Part shown: piece by piece, positions 11,230 through 22,763 of the stretch
Position numbering within the stretch: position 1 is the stretch's first letter
Layout of the letters: each line of letters opens with the position of its first letter
DNA from: Persicaria tinctoria
Taxonomy: Eukaryota; Streptophyta; Magnoliopsida; Caryophyllales; Polygonaceae
DNA: 64,000 nt
Direction: 5' to 3'
NCBI GenBank assembly: GCA_037127255.1
Contig: JBANSL010000013.1
Location: 59,014,688 to 59,078,687, forward strand
Program-made: the position numbers and the translations under genes
The notes under the pieces: model-generated
Database searches by the model: none
The model's input: the letters and a program-made list of their open reading frames with translations, nothing else
Told to the model about the DNA's origin: nothing

Positions 11230-11960
11230 AATAGAAATTATCCACACCAAGAAATGAGGCGTATATGCCTCTTTTGTGTGAATGAACTATAAATAAAGTA
11301 AATTAGCATATTGTCAACTTCTGGTGATAATAAAATAAACATTCATAAATATCGATCTGTTTCGGAGATAAGAATAATAAAAATATAATAATAATAAAAA
11401 AAAGAATAATCATTGTTCATCGCTACATGGATGATATTTATTGTTCAATCACTACGGGGATGGAATTTATCAATCACATCAAGTGATTTATAATATTAAT
11501 TTTCTTACTTTCATCCACTTCGGGTGATAGGATTGATTTATCTCTACGAAGACATGTATAATTCTTACAAGTGTATCCTCGTCGGGGGATCATGATATTT
11601 ATTCATCTCTTCCGGGACAAATATATTTCTTCGATCGCTATGATTTTTTTTGAAAATTATCTATTCGGTAACGATACATATCTCATGTATATATACCCAC
11701 TCTAGGGATTATATAACTTTTCATTTCAACAGAATAATTGTATCGGAAGTGGGGGATATATCATCTCTACATGGATGGGTTATAATCTTTATAAATTCGA
11801 TCAATCATCCACTTCGGGGGATTTTATAATTAATAGTTTATTCGCTTAAGGGATATACCTCTTTATCCGTTTCAAGTGATAGATACTTGAGAATATATAT
11901 TTCATGTCCACTTCAGGGATAAAATTCACCACTTTGGGGGTTCATATAACTTATATCTAC
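11230..11960 (-). repeat. Degenerate ~60-70-bp repeats with a CCACTTCGGGGGAT core
   Basis: Related cores recur near 11445, 11515, 11575, 11610, 11745, 11808, 11905 and 11930 (for example CATCCACTTCGGGTGATA and CATCCACTTCGGGGGATT), separated by AT-rich spacers. It lies towards the 5' end of the minus-strand copia-like element. Confidence 0.55.
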
Positions 11961-12875
11961 ACATCATCTTCAAGGATGTGTTCATAGAAATTCTGGACCG
12001 GTTTCATAATTAATAAAATACCTACGGCACAAACCTTTCTTCCTCCTTTTGGATTTGCAGAGGCGGCGACTGTTCCCGGGATCTCCCTTGCGTCACGGAT
12101 CCAACCCGACACCAAGCTACCGGATTTCCGACTCCAAGAGGTGTTCTGGTAGTCATTCAAGTTCCGACTGATCTTGTTTTAATCTCCATGGTTATGGCTT
12201 CCCGAAGATCTCATCAGGTTTAACAAACAAAACAACAAAATCAAATCAAATAAATTAGAAAGGAGAATGAAGGGGTTAGGGGTCAGTTTATGTCAAATTA
12301 TTTGATGGGGAAAGATCAAGCTATCGGTAAAAAAAATCAACTCCTAATGCCACAGAAGTAATTGAACAAATCATGTGTCGAAACACTTCAAATCTCTGCC
12401 AAGATCAACGCACATATAGTCCCCGAGTAATCGCAAACCTAGAAGAATCCACCAAAATTTAATCAACGATAATGTTAGCCACTCAACAACCAAAGATGAG
12501 TAAGGAAGACATTGCTCAAATGAAATCAATTGATAGAATCATCCGAGGGGCTAGAAGGCAACGCGCATAAATCACGAAACATCAGGGAGAAATATTTTCT
12601 CGAATCACAGCAATCCAAAGCATGTCAACGGAAATCACCGGTTAAATAAGCAACGTCAAGCGATCTAAATTTGTAGATCATAGCAATAACAATCGACGAT
12701 TAATGCTCAAGAGAATCGCAATTTAGATTCAAGATACATGAAAATTCAATCGATAAGGAAGTATGACAAGGAAGAAGAAAATAAAATAAATTATACTCTA
12801 TCGAAACTTATCTTTCAAATTGACAAACACTTTTGAGAACATGCTACGATCTTGAAACCTTAGTAGAGAGCAAAC
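11961..12875 (-). other. 5' internal region of the copia-like element
   Basis: Between the PBS and the minisatellite. One 67-codon frame (11957-12160, minus) is open but without a recognised domain; otherwise no coding signal. Confidence 0.4.
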
Positions 12876-12889
12876 TCGTGCTGATAACG
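12876..12889 (-). other. Primer-binding-site-like sequence
   Basis: Minus-strand CGTTATCAGCACGAG directly follows the 5' LTR. A PBS of this type is seen in plant copia elements; the tRNA was not identified here. Confidence 0.55.
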
Positions 12890-13063
12890 TATTATAAACT
12901 AAATAATAAGATAATAGAAAAGAGAGGCAGAGATAAGGGAGGAGAGACTGATCTTTTCATTAGGGTTACAAAGGACCCTTCATATAGAGATTACACATTT
13001 TTGGACCCCAAGTCTAATTAGGGTTTCCCATGTATATCCACATACAATAATAATATTATAACA
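12890..13063 (-). repeat. 5' LTR of the copia-like element
   Basis: 174 bp, direct repeat of 7212-7385, carrying the same TCTCTGCCTCTCTTTTCTAT block near its end. Confidence 0.8.
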
Positions 13064-13127
13064 GTTAAATAATTATTTTTTAGTTAATACTTTGAAAAAA
13101 AATTCGAATTTCACACCATTTGCACAA

Positions 13128-13490
<363 letters not shown>

Positions 13491-13702
13491 CACTTTGGAT
13501 CACAGATTACTTTATTTTGAAGGGAGTTGGGCCTGTTTGTGTTGGGCTGCACGTGTTGTAATTCCCGTTTCATTTGTTTTTGCCCTATTCCTCTTCAGCT
13601 CTGATCTTCCTTTCTCCTTCCCGGTCGAGTTTCATCCTTGATTCTCGGTGTCCTTGATCTCCGGTGATCCTTTGTGCGTTGTTTTTGCTTCGTTCTTTCA
13701 TC

Positions 13703-16700
13703 ATGTCGAGCTCTTCAGTAGGTACGACATTGATTTCCTATTACTATCTCCTATTAAATTTGTCCCGGGGGTTAGGGTTTTGTTTCTTCCTCGATTTTGT
13801 GCGTTTTCATTTTTACCTTTTGTTCAACGATTTTGTGTTTCAGTGTTTTTATTTGTGCAAATGTGATGTGCATTTGTGTATTCAATCTGTTTCATTTTCG
13901 TTTATTTATACGTTGTTTGTTTCTCTATTTTATTGTTTTTTAGTCTTTTATGCTCTTAGTTGTTTGATATTAGTAATGCTCTTTGTGAATTTGTGTTTAT
14001 ACTCTGTTTTGTTTTCGTCTTTAATTTGTTAATTTTTGGTGTTCATTTATTGTCATATGTCAATTTTATGTATTTATTGCTCTTTGTGTTCAGTTATTAG
14101 CGAGTAGGGTTTTAATGTTTGTTTATATCTTTAATCTGTTAGTGCTTTATTGTTCTTTTATTTTGTCCTTTGTCTCCTTATAGGTAAACGAACACGGTCT
14201 AAGGTTGCTGGTCAATCTCTAACTGTTGTGCCTTGTGGTCCAAAACGTATTAAGAAATCTCGTGCCCCCCGTTCTGCTCCTAAAGCTATTGATTTGGCAC
14301 GCGATTTGCCTTGGTTTTCTGTATCAGGTGGTGAAGGGGGTTCAATGGATACGGACCCAGAAGATGATGTGCCTCTCATTCGTCAATCAAGGGAAAATCG
14401 TAATAGTCTAGGCGGTTCATCCAATGTTGTTTCTCATGGTATTTCGTCAACTCCTGGTCCTGAGATTTTGTCTACTCATTTCCCGCCCAATGTTGATGAT
14501 GTGATTCCTTCAAGAGTTTGTGGTTCTGTTGATAATGAAGGGCAACCAACTGTTGGAGAACATGTGCAATCTGAAGGGACTAATGTGTAGACTCTAGCCC
14601 CTGATGTGCTACTCCAACATCAACTGCCCCCTAAGGAATTGAGGATGGTGCTGTTTTTGTTAAGAAGCCGAGGATTAGAAGGACTAATCAATACCCATCT
14701 TTGAAAACAAGATTAAATCCTCGTGCGTTTGTTTTTGCATTGGCTAGATTTAATGATAAACAGAAGGATTGTATCAAGATGATAGGATTTGGTTGTTTAT
14801 TAGATTTGGGTATTCATTATTTTCCTCTGTGTCTTTGTCATTGGTTGGTTGAGCAGTTTGATGCGAACAGATGTTGCTTGGTGTTGGCTGATGGAAGTAA
14901 GTTAGATATTACTGAACTTGACGTCCATATATATTACATTAGGCTTGCCTATGGACAAGAATTTGATATGTAGGTAGAGTTCTAAAGAGAACTCAGATAT
15001 TCTGAAGAAGTGGAGGAGTTTTTTTTTCTGTTGGAGATTCCATTAATCCATCTTTTCGTACTACTGATCATATGGTTTCTGATGTTGCTGCTAGCGATCA
15101 ATTTGTTGTCAACTTTGCTGTGTTATTTCATTCCTTGCTTGTGGACAGGAACCAAAATGGGAATGTTAATCAAAGCTTTGTTAAAGTTTTGTGTGGAAAT
15201 GAGGACTTCAAAGAATTTAATTGGTGTGCTTTTATTCTTGAAAGCTTAGTGGATTCCAAGAAAATTTGGGAAAAGAACAAAAACAATCAGTTTAGAGGTC
15301 CTATCCTCTTCCTGATCACTGCGAGTAATTTTTTTTACTATCTTTTGCATTTTATACTATTCTGTTGTGCTTTTATAGTATCATGTCTTGTATTTATAAT
15401 AATTTGGTTTCCAGTGATACTTATCTTTCATATTGAAGCTTTTGGCCTTATTTTTTTAATATTTAATTGGCTTTTTTCCCTTGTGTATTACATTTTTTAG
15501 TTACATTGTTTTCTGAATCTGTTTTTTTTTTTGGTGTGTTTGTGTTTCTTAGCTGTTTTATATTAATAGGGTGAAGTTATTCTCAAGTACTGTGTTGAGG
15601 AGAGTAAATCGGTCTTTCCTTGTTTTTATGGGGTTGACATCACCTATGCTTCGTCAGCGTGAGGATGATGATCTTTCCAGTGGAGGCTTTGGACATGGCA
15701 GAATTGAGGGACGTCAATTTGTTCCTGCATTTTAACCTATTTCTCCATGTGCTGCTCCTTCAGCTGCTCCTTCTGACTATCCATCTGTTCCTGGAAAAAA
15801 TCATCTCCTATTGAGGTTTTTGTTGTTCCTTATATATAAGTGATTTTTTTTATAATATTATTTTGGGTTTTATTTGATTTTGGTTCTTTGTTTGTGTGTG
15901 TGCGTGCTTTTTTTTTCCTTGTAGAATTTTTTTTCCTTGTAGGGTGGTTCTGCCCCTGCAGACCATTCTCATTTGAGTGAATCCCCTTCTGTCTGGATTT
16001 CCTCCCAGGATCCTTTATGGTCAGACCCTATGTTTTTGGACTGTCTTGTTCAAATTGAGTTAGCTTACATGAATAAGGGTAAGATGAAATTGGTTGGTCA
16101 TGACGATCATCCTTTTGGTTCAGTTGGGCATGTAGCTGGAGGCGGGCTTGGTGGTGTTGGTTCTGAAAATGAATGCGATGTTGGGAAGAACGGTGATTCT
16201 GTAGTTGCTAAGGGTAAGGGGATTATGGGTATGAATCTTCCTGCCGAGCCATCTTTTAATCTTTTTTATTCTGATCCTACCTTCAAATCTCAAAATAAAT
16301 CTACTGAAGAGGAATCTGCTGATTATTCACAAAAGGGTTTTGTATCTGCACCCAACTCCAATACCGATGCACATAAATATATCAGAGTTGCACCAAATGT
16401 TGTCGATGGTGTATCTGGTGTTCCCGCCTCTGTTGTCGATATTGCCAAGGAATATGCTACTGGAGATGTTGCTTCTTGTTTAGGTATTTCAACATCAAGT
16501 GACATTCATTGTGCAACTCCTAAAGTGTTTAAGAGGAGGCAAAAGTCTCATCTTGTCTTGCCTTTACGTAGGTCTACTAGGGGTTGCCCTATTGTTTCAG
16601 ATGTTTATATGCAAGATAAAATTGAGAAAGATGTTGGGTGTAAGAGGGTACCAAAACATGCTGATTCCTTGAAGATTCCTTATTATTCTAGGGTTGTTGA

Positions 16701-17984
16701 TGTGAATGAGCGTGTGTCTGACATTGAGCATTGCATTTGTGCATATTTATCTAAGAAATCAGCTTCTGACGTGTAAGTCTGATTTTTTAATCATTGACTT
16801 ATCTTTTTATATTTAAGTTTCTATTAGTTATATTTTTTTTTTATAATTTGTTGTTTTCCTATTGCAGTGAAGTTCTTTTTAAGAATTCATCTGTTGAAAT
16901 TATTAGAGCTGATTTTAAATCCATTGAAGAAGATTTTGAAGTGACTTTCTCTGTTATGAGCGCATGGGCTTCTGTTCTTAATCATAAAGAACAATACAGA
17001 AGTGTTGTTTCTCCATCAAGGCTTTTTATATCTATTGTGTCTTCTGTAAGTTGTATTTTTATTTTTTTATTTTCCATCTCATTTTTTTTCTATTTTGTTA
17101 CCATTCTTCATGTGTTTATTTCCTTGTTCTTTATTCTTCTTCTTTTTTTTTCCAGCAATTTGCCTGAAATCCCCGTGGAGATGACTTTATTGACCGTTTG
17201 GCAAAATTTAGTATCCGCCTTGATTCTGAACTAGCTGCTGCTTCTCACATTCATTTGATAGATGTTGATATGGTATTTGAGTTTAAAATTTATTTTATAC
17301 TTTTTAATACTTTTTGTTTTATCTTCCTTACTCTTTTTCTTACTTTATTTGTTTTCTGGTGACTTGTTTTCTTTATATTTTTGTATAGTTTGTGTTTGGT
17401 CTTTATCACGCGCCAATCTATTGCATGGTAGTCTTTAATCTGAAGATGAAGCTGTTCAATTCCTGGATGTGTCAAGTGATACTCCAAATTCTAGTTCCAT
17501 CTTCCAATATACAGTCGGTACTTTGGTTACTTTTCATACTTATCTGTCATTTTTTTGCCCTTTTCCCTTTTTTTTGTTATTTCTATTTTCAGTTTGTCAT
17601 TTATAGTAAGTTCCTCTTTTTTTTTGCAGCATGATTGTTTGATTAATTATTTGAGGTCTAAATGATATTTGAAGAAAGCAGACTTAATTTCTCTTTGTAG
17701 TCAATCACACATTTATCTCCCCTGGGCTGGTGAAGAAAAGCGTTCCCATTCTGGTATTTGTCTGATGCGCCATATGGAGGCATTTGTGGGATTGGAGAAG
17801 GGATTCAAGTGTGGTTTTGAACAAGGGAGTGACAAGAACATCTCAAAGCCGTGTGTGAAGTACATGACTGGCATAATCTGTTCTGATGTCAATGAAGTGC
17901 GCTCTGAAATTTTAGCTCAAGCTAAGGCACATGCGTCCTTGACCTTAAAAGGTGTTCATGCTCTGAAATTGCGGTTGGATTGAT
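13703..17984 (+). pseudogene. Ulp1/SENP-protease-like gene of a Mutator-like element, broken
   Basis: A multi-exon gene. Exon 1 (13703-13721) encodes MSSSSV and splices at a GT to an exon starting 14184, giving the in-frame join VGKRTRSKVAG. A TAG at 14588 and a frame change separate this from the conserved N-terminal block of plant Ulp1-like transposon proteins (14650-14973: LNPRAFVFALARFNDKQKD, FGCLLDLGI, HWLVEQFDANRCCL). More of that domain is at 15072-15320. A non-conserved Ser/Asp-rich exon follows (15973-16776), then exons around 16870-17045 and 17160-17275, and a C48-protease-like C terminus (17395-17984) with frame changes. At the catalytic cysteine position the motif reads H-S-G-I-C-L-M-R-H-M-E instead of the usual D-C-G. 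Ulp1 proteases remove SUMO; this copy should be inactive. Exon limits other than the first intron are approximate. Confidence 0.7.
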
Positions 17985-18109
17985 GGGATAGGAACTAGTA
18001 GTTAATCAAACATTAGTATTTCCAGGACAATTGTTATTACTTTTGAGGGTATACAAATTTTGTGTCCTGCATGTCTTGTAATGTATAATCCTTTGCGATG
18101 CCCTTTTTG

Positions 18110-19380
18110 GGTTGCCTTTGTCTATTTTACTTTATGTTGGTGCAGTTGGGCCTGTTGACATTATATATATCTTTGTGGGTTTTGTGCATGGATTTGACTC
18201 TTTGTGCGTTTTTTTTAAAATTAAAATTCACATTTTAGTCCAACTTCTTTTTTCCTCCTTAATTCGTGCATGAGCAACCCCGCGTTGTGCATTTTGAAAT
18301 GTATTATGTGCACCTATATACCTTTATGTTGTGACATTATTATATGGTTATGTGCCGACCTAATATTTAAATGTGCAATCACACTGTCATGTTGTGTAAA
18401 CTTAACACCCTATTGCCAATCAAAAAAAAAAAAAAACTTAACACCCTATTGTGCATATGTAATATAATGCTTTTTATTTATATAATTGAGTTGGCCATCT
18501 ATTATGTTGGTGTAGTTTTGCCTGTTGGCTGTCTTATATCTGTCTGGATTTCTATTTTTTTTTTGCTTTTTGTGAATGGCTTTGACTTTGTGTGCATTTT
18601 ATATAGTTTAAAACTGACATTTAAGTTTAATTTCTTTTTTCTAATGTAATAGTGCACAAGTATCCCTGTTTTCTGCAATTATAATTGTATTATGTGTAGT
18701 TATAAAGGCCCAGTATGATAATGTACAATCACATTTTCGTATTGTGCAAATATACCACTTTATTGTGCATATGTAATAGAGTGTTTTTTATTTATGTAAT
18801 ATAATGTTTTTAATTATCTAATTGTCTTTAAATCTATTATTATTTTTATTTTTTCTGGTTTTTTTGAATGACTTTTACTTTGTGTGCGCTTTATATAGTT
18901 TAAAACTCACATTTAAGTCTAATTTATTTTTACTACTGTTAGTGCACAAGTACCCCCGTGTTGTGCAATTACAAATTTATTATGTGCAGTTATAAAGGGC
19001 CAGTATGATAATGTGCAATCACATTCTCCTGTTGTGCAAATATAACATCTTATTGTGCATATTTAAAATATAATGTTTTTTATTTATCTAATTGACTTTA
19101 AATATATTATTATTTATATTTTTTTGTGGTTTTTGTTAATGGATTTTACTTTGTGTGCGTTTTATATAGTTTAAAACTCACATTTAAGTCCAATTTCTTT
19201 TTTCTACTGTTATATTGCACTTGTAACCTTGTGTTGTGAAACTATATATGTATTATGTGCAGTTATAAAGCCAGTATGATAATGTGCAACCATATTTTCC
19301 TGTTGTGCAAATGCAACATCTTATTGTGCATCGACGACAATACATTGTGCATATATTATGAAGTGATGTTTCATTATTAT
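18110..19380. repeat. ~270-380-bp tandem repeats rich in TTGTGCA
   Basis: Four diverged units start near 18195, 18583, 18876 and 19149, each with TTTGTGTGCGTTTTATATAG-like text, then CTCACATTTAAGTCCAATTT, then several TTGTGCAA/TTGTGCAT words. It lies just after the protease-like gene, in a likely 3' flank. No ORF is credible here; the A-run at 18421-18435 is an internal oddity. Confidence 0.65.
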
Positions 19381-19439
19381 AAATCACAGTTTATATTTAT
19401 AATATTAACTGTGATTACAGTTAATTTTACAGTGACATT

Positions 19440-19935
19440 TGAAATATACTGAAATCCATAATATTATAAAATTCAAAATTACAGTTCATATTCATAATAA
19501 TCTTAAATTCAAAGTAAATTCTGTGTTCTTCATCTTCTTCTCATTCCTCCCTGCTCTTGATTGCATATCTTCCAAAAAGTTTGCAATCTTCCTCCTCTTG
19601 CCTTCTTCTTCAAAGACCTACCTGATGCATTCAATCACATATCCAAATATACTGTAATACATATATAATATTATAAAATTCAAAATTATAGTTAAACTTC
19701 CTAATAGTTTTAAATCCAAATCCAAAATACCATTGTTTCATCTACTTAAACTTCAGATTAAGAAAAAATACAGACATTTTAAATAAAATATATAATTAAG
19801 AATGCAAAAGTAAAGTCTGTATTCTTCATCTTCTTCTTCTTCCTGCCCTTGAGTGCTTATCTTCCAAGGAATTTTGGAATCTTCCTCCTCCTCTTGTCTT
19901 CTTCTTCAAAGACCTCCCTGATCCATTCAATCACG
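19440..19935. repeat. Tandem duplication that includes the last exon of the small gene
   Basis: 19440-19640 and 19645-19935 are two diverged copies. Both contain TATAATATTATAAAATTCAA, AAAATTACAGTT-like text and TTCTTCATCTTCTTC, and a version of the second exon of the small gene (19857-19988). The outer copy would be a decayed extra exon. Confidence 0.65.
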
Positions 19936-20332
19936 TAGCCTCTGTACTGCACCGGTTCTTCCTCCACATGTCCTTGTTTGTTTTGCAACTACATAAATTT
20001 GTATATTCAAAAGTTAAATAATATTGGAATCTTTTTTTTAAATCATACTATATAAAATTTAGATAACTTACCGTCTCCAGTAGTTGTTGCTCCCCATTTG
20101 CAGTTGCCTCCATGATCTTGTAGGCATTTGCATTTTTCTTCTGGTTGAGGGCAGAGAGGAAAATTTGATGCTTCTCAGCGGCATCCATCAGGTCCTTCCT
20201 GATGGTCTCTGTGTTTGTCTCAGCAGCTTCTTCTAAGAGAGACATATGGTTACCTAGGTACATGTAATTGTCCATCTCTCCATTGATTTTGTAGTACTCT
20301 TCGCAGAAAGCTGTTGAGTTGAATCCTTCCAT
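19857..20332 (-). CDS. Small two-exon gene of the Mutator-like element, function unknown
   Basis: Exon 1 is 20332-20072 (87 codons from ATG) and ends ACG|GTAAGT. The intron is 20071-19989 with acceptor TATGTAG. Exon 2 is 19988-19857, ending GGAAGATAA. The join is phase 0, and the product is 130 aa with no stop or frameshift. The sequence is rich in Glu, Lys, Asn and Ala and looks helical through residues ~30-85 (LLEEAAETNTETIRKDLMDA). The C terminus has EWIREVFEEEDKRRRKIPKF, which could be a nuclear-import or nucleic-acid contact patch. No family was recognised. It sits between the protease-like gene and the 3' end of the transposase gene, transcribed in the transposase direction. It could be an accessory protein like the second gene of maize MuDR, but no similarity is claimed. 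Confidence 0.6.
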
Positions 20333-20443
20333 TTTTTTCTTTTGATGTTGGAGATTTCATGGTTTTTGAGGGGTAAGGGAGTAAGATTTCTTTTCAGGCG
20401 TTTTTGTGCTGTGGTATGATTTGATGTGGGGGAGGAGGTCGTG

Positions 20444-20451
20444 TATATATA
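20444..20451 (-). promoter_or_regulatory. TATA box of the small gene
   Basis: TATATATA on the minus strand lies 112 bp upstream of the ATG at 20332, within GCCTATATATACACG. Position and sequence fit a plant core promoter. Confidence 0.55.
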
Positions 20452-20459
20452 GGCGGTTT

Positions 20460-21036
20460 TGGCTCTTCAACTCCCATCATCTGATTGACTTTATCCAATT
20501 GGCGGTTTTCCAAAGCCATTTAACCCTTTCAACTTCCTATAACTGTAATTATTACTAGTTCAGATTTTTAAAATTTCCCAACTTCCCATAACTGCAATTA
20601 TTATTTCAGGTTTTTTATTTTGATGTATACGTAACCATGTGGATTCTTCTTTTTAGTTGGAGACTCATTTATTCTTTTTTATTTTTTTCCTTGATTCTTC
20701 ACAGTTTTTAAAAAAGACATTTCTTTTATTTGTTCTTGTTATATATTTTTTTATTGTTCTTGATTATTTAGAATATTCATTACTATATAGTAACTGTTTT
20801 TTGTTATAGGTCTGTTTTCAAACATTCACCTTTCTTACTAATGTTGTCCTTCTTTTCAAGTTATATTACTTTTTCAATTAATGTTACCTGTGTGTAAACA
20901 TTTATATGTAAATAATAAACAGAATATAAAAGTTCTTACAGAGCATATCTGAATAAAAAAACTGAAAGTATAATATTTTTGTAATAATAAAGTGCATTTA
21001 TAATAAGTCAATCAAAAATTCTGATTATTATTCCTA
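20460..21036. other. AT-rich spacer between the small gene and the transposase gene
   Basis: T-rich DNA without a credible reading frame. It holds the upstream region of the small gene and the 3' flank of the transposase gene. Confidence 0.4.
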
Positions 21037-21284
21037 TTAGGTTTCCCTTAATGGGCATGTCCTGCTGTTGTGAGGTGCATATTCATGGCAGATTGAGCAT
21101 ATTCATTTCCCCTTTTTCTGTGCTTGAATTGATGATTCCTTCCCGACTTTAAGTCTCTTCCCATTGCCCTTTGTCTTTGCTTGTTTAGGATCTTTTATTT
21201 CCACATTCTTCGGGAGGCTTACTCCAGCAAACTCATCAAATATACCTTCAAGTTAACAAAATTATTAAAATTAGAATACTTTGA

Positions 21285-21302
21285 ATATATATATATATAT
21301 AT
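21285..21302. repeat. (TA)n in the transposase last intron
   Basis: Nine TA units inside intron 21246-21380. Confidence 0.85.
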
Positions 21303-22763
21303 GCACTAATTTTTTTTATAAAACGGTGTAAATAAGCAATCATTAATCTGGGGTTGCCCCATCAAACTCATCATACATACCAGACTTTGAAACCGTTGAA
21401 GATGCTGATGTTTTTGCACTTTGTAGGAGCTCTTTTTTTGCATTTGTCAATGCAGATGTCAAGTGTCTAATCTAATCACTATTGTCCTTAACTAAGTCCA
21501 CACAAGAATGAAATTCAGCTAACATATTTTTCAACTGGAGTTTTGTTCTTGCTTGTAGTTGATTGTCTCACGACAACATCATCCAATGTGAAAACATTGC
21601 TAAAAGTTGCTGCCTTGGTCCAACGAGTCAGCAATAGTGTTTTTGGCAACTTCTCAAGTTGTATATCCTTCAAAACAGTTAATATATGTCGGCATGGATA
21701 TCCTAACCCGTTGAACAAGTTGCAAGAGCAGCAACAATCATGATCTTCGAGTTTGTACTCAACAATGTATATCTTGTTGTTTTCCTTGAGAGTATATATC
21801 TCCAACTCCTCAAGCTTTGTCACATTTGTCACTCTGCAGTTGTACAATGCTCCATGCAATTCTTCCCGAAATTTCCCCCACATTTTTATTGTGTATAATG
21901 TTGATGCATGCTTTTCTAGAGGAAGTGGCGAAATCAGAATTGGTTCCAGGATTTCAGAGTCATAGTTCTTCTTTCCTTGAAGATGCCTTTGATTTTCAAT
22001 TCCACTTTCATAATATAACATAAACTCAATTAAATTTGCAGTGCAGTTGGAGAACTTATGGAAGAAGCTGTTCATGCTCTCTGAAATGGATGTTGTTTTA
22101 ATTAATCCAGTAAGCTTCACATTATGAAAGTATGCAGGGATCCACTTGTCTCTGATTTTAAACAATTTAGTCAACCACGAATGAATTGTCATTCCATACT
22201 CTTCCATTAAGGTATTCCACTCATTTTCAAAATCTTTTGGCATACTCTCCCTGCTCCATATAATACTCCTCAACTTGTCAGTGAATTTGAAGTATCCATT
22301 CATTGAGTTGTCTATTTTCTGAGATAGATTATCCTTTGGGAATACAATTTGAACAACAATCTTCATTGATGGATCTTGGTCTATTGTGAAAATTCTAGGA
22401 CTTCCACCCATTGCTTTTTTGAAGTGCTCAAACAGTCACACATATAAGTCAACATTCTCGTTCATCAAAAGCCCTGATACTAGCAGCACCAATGATTTTT
22501 GGTGGTCATATGCTATGAAGGGACTGAACACCATTTTGTACCTATAATATAAGAAATTTATGAACATTAGATTAATTTTAAAAGAAACATGTGCAAAGTT
22601 TTTATTACAGATGCATATAAATAAAAGATCAGGAGCCTGTGTGATTGTCCACTTTTTGAATCTAACAGTGCATAATATAGATTATTTTGCGCATCTATAC
22701 ATGATATTTGTGCAATCTAGTTATTATATTTGTTGATAAAGCAGGCAATCAATATTTTTGTTT

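Larger units (their letters stand above)
7212..13063 (-). mobile_element. Decayed copia-like LTR retrotransposon with 174-bp LTRs
   Basis: Two 174-bp direct repeats (7212-7385 and 12890-13063) begin TGTTATAATA on the minus strand and bound 5.5 kb. A purine tract (AAGGGGGAG on the minus strand) precedes the left LTR, and a PBS-like TTATCAGCACGAG follows the right LTR, which fixes the orientation as minus. Flanks 7207-7211 (GTTGA) and 13064-13068 (GTTAA) are a probable 5-bp target duplication with one change. The interior has no open frame above about 100 codons and no recognised pol domain, so it is a dead copy or a non-coding derivative. The 65-bp motif near its 3' end is typical of plant Ty1/copia 3' regions. 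Confidence 0.75.

Noticed and set aside
11425..11445. A plus-strand reading Y-M-D-D that looks like a reverse transcriptase core
   Set aside because: It lies in a degenerate AT-rich minisatellite, on the strand opposite to the element, with no other RT block around it.
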